Under the pieces are notes generated by a model that worked only from the letters and a program-made list of their open reading frames with translations, was not told the origin of the DNA and ran no database searches. A DNA stretch of 6,079 nucleotides from Bacteroidota bacterium (GTDB lineage Bacteria; Bacteroidota; Bacteroidia; NORP154), in NCBI GenBank assembly GCA_002401055.1, contig NVRZ01000213.1:1-6079 (forward strand), read 5' to 3'. Positions within the stretch are counted from its first letter, which is position 1. Each line of letters opens with the position of its first letter. Positions 5,583-6,079 of the stretch are shown here, piece by piece. A program made the position numbers and the translations under genes.

Positions 5583-6079
5583 CTAAATTTCTTTAAAACC
5601 CTCAAATATTTTGTCCATTTCATCCTGACTTATTTGTTCATAATCAGATGGAACAACAAAATCATTAGCATCAATATCTGCCTTAGTAACTTTGGTGGCA
5701 ACGAGTTTCATTTCATAATTATACTTACGAACATGGTATTCCAACAACACACCTTTTATTTCATTGAAAGGAGTGCACCAATTTGAATTTTCAATATCAA
5801 TCTCATCCGTATAGAATATGTTAAACTCCTCTTTGATATTGTTCTTAAAAGTCACAACCGCCTTGTGACATTTATACCCTGCTATCTCTTTGGTCTCATC
5901 TGTAAAGTGAACTTTCATCTCAGGTAGTTCACCATATAATTGGTGTATCTCATTAGAATCTAACTCCATCACATACTTTTTGCTCATTATCTTGAGCAGC
6001 TGATGTACAATTCTCGTACTAGGATCAGCGATCAACGCTGTTTTAAACACACCCATACCTGCAGATAACTCGCCAATCG
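5583..6079 (-). CDS. DUF4412/GLPGLI-like conserved protein, partial (5' end outside window)
   Basis: The frame stays open to the window edge, reading IGELSAG before the ATG at 6056, so that Met is probably internal and the true start lies further right. Counting from that Met, 157 residues are visible. The segment ETKEIAGYKCHKAVV at 54-68 is the hallmark of DUF4412 and GLPGLI-type Bacteroidota proteins (usual form ETK.I.GYkC.KA). It is followed by FYTDEI at 81-86, where the family has y.YT.eI, and by FNEIKGVLLEY at 97-107 in the position of the LPG-LILE motif. MSKKYVMEL at 24-32 also fits DUF4412. Such proteins are usually secreted with an N-terminal signal, not visible here; function is unknown. 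Cys63 and Cys94 could be structurally relevant. It precedes ftsK by 41 bp on the same strand and no -7 motif is seen in the gap, suggesting cotranscription. I assign the family with moderate confidence only. Confidence 0.7.
   Translation of the reverse strand, partial: IGELSAGMGVFKTALIADPSTRIVHQLLKIMSKKYVMELDSNEIHQLYGELPEMKVHFTDETKEIAGYKCHKAVVTFKNNIKEEFNIFYTDEIDIENSNWCTPFNEIKGVLLEYHVRKYNYEMKLVATKVTKADIDANDFVVPSDYEQISQDEMDKIFEGFKEI

Overview
This window reads as ordinary chromosomal, housekeeping DNA from a member of the Bacteroidota, most likely a Cytophagales-type marine or soil bacterium (this placement is an inference). The DNA is AT-rich. Start codons are preceded by A-rich sequence rather than clear Shine-Dalgarno motifs. 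Bacteroidota-style -7 promoter motifs (TAnnTTTG) occur in front of genes. The protein variants (short FtsK, PyrR-like phosphoribosyltransferase, ftsE without an adjacent ftsX, DUF4412/GLPGLI-like secreted protein) all fit that phylum. No mobile element, CRISPR array, rRNA or tRNA was seen.

Layout. The left edge (3-347, +) holds the C-terminal two thirds of shikimate kinase. It converges on, and overlaps by 32 bp, a PyrR-like phosphoribosyltransferase (316-816, -) that starts at a GTG codon. The 182-bp divergent gap at 817-998 is the only sizeable non-coding stretch. It contains a GC-rich 47-nt palindrome (839-885), a second smaller hairpin with a TTCG loop (880-897), and two opposite-facing -7-like motifs. 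To its right, a YggS/PLPBP-type PLP-homeostasis protein (999-1670, +) and an FtsE-type ABC ATPase (1680-2399, +) form a tight two-gene unit.

The right half is a minus-strand cluster transcribed from the right edge: a DUF4412/GLPGLI-like protein cut by the window end (5583-6079), the DNA translocase FtsK (3076-5541), and a LolA-like periplasmic lipoprotein carrier (2383-3060). The last of these overlaps the ftsE 3' end by 17 bp. The ftsK-lolA pairing is also known from E. coli, and the ftsE gene converges on it, so the window carries two division-linked functions (FtsE at the septal membrane, FtsK at septal DNA) together with outer-membrane lipoprotein traffic.

I do not see a clear new biological system. 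The points most worth a second look are the structured element in the 5' leader of the phosphoribosyltransferase gene, a possible leaderless promoter for ftsE, and the secreted DUF4412-like gene linked to ftsK-lolA.
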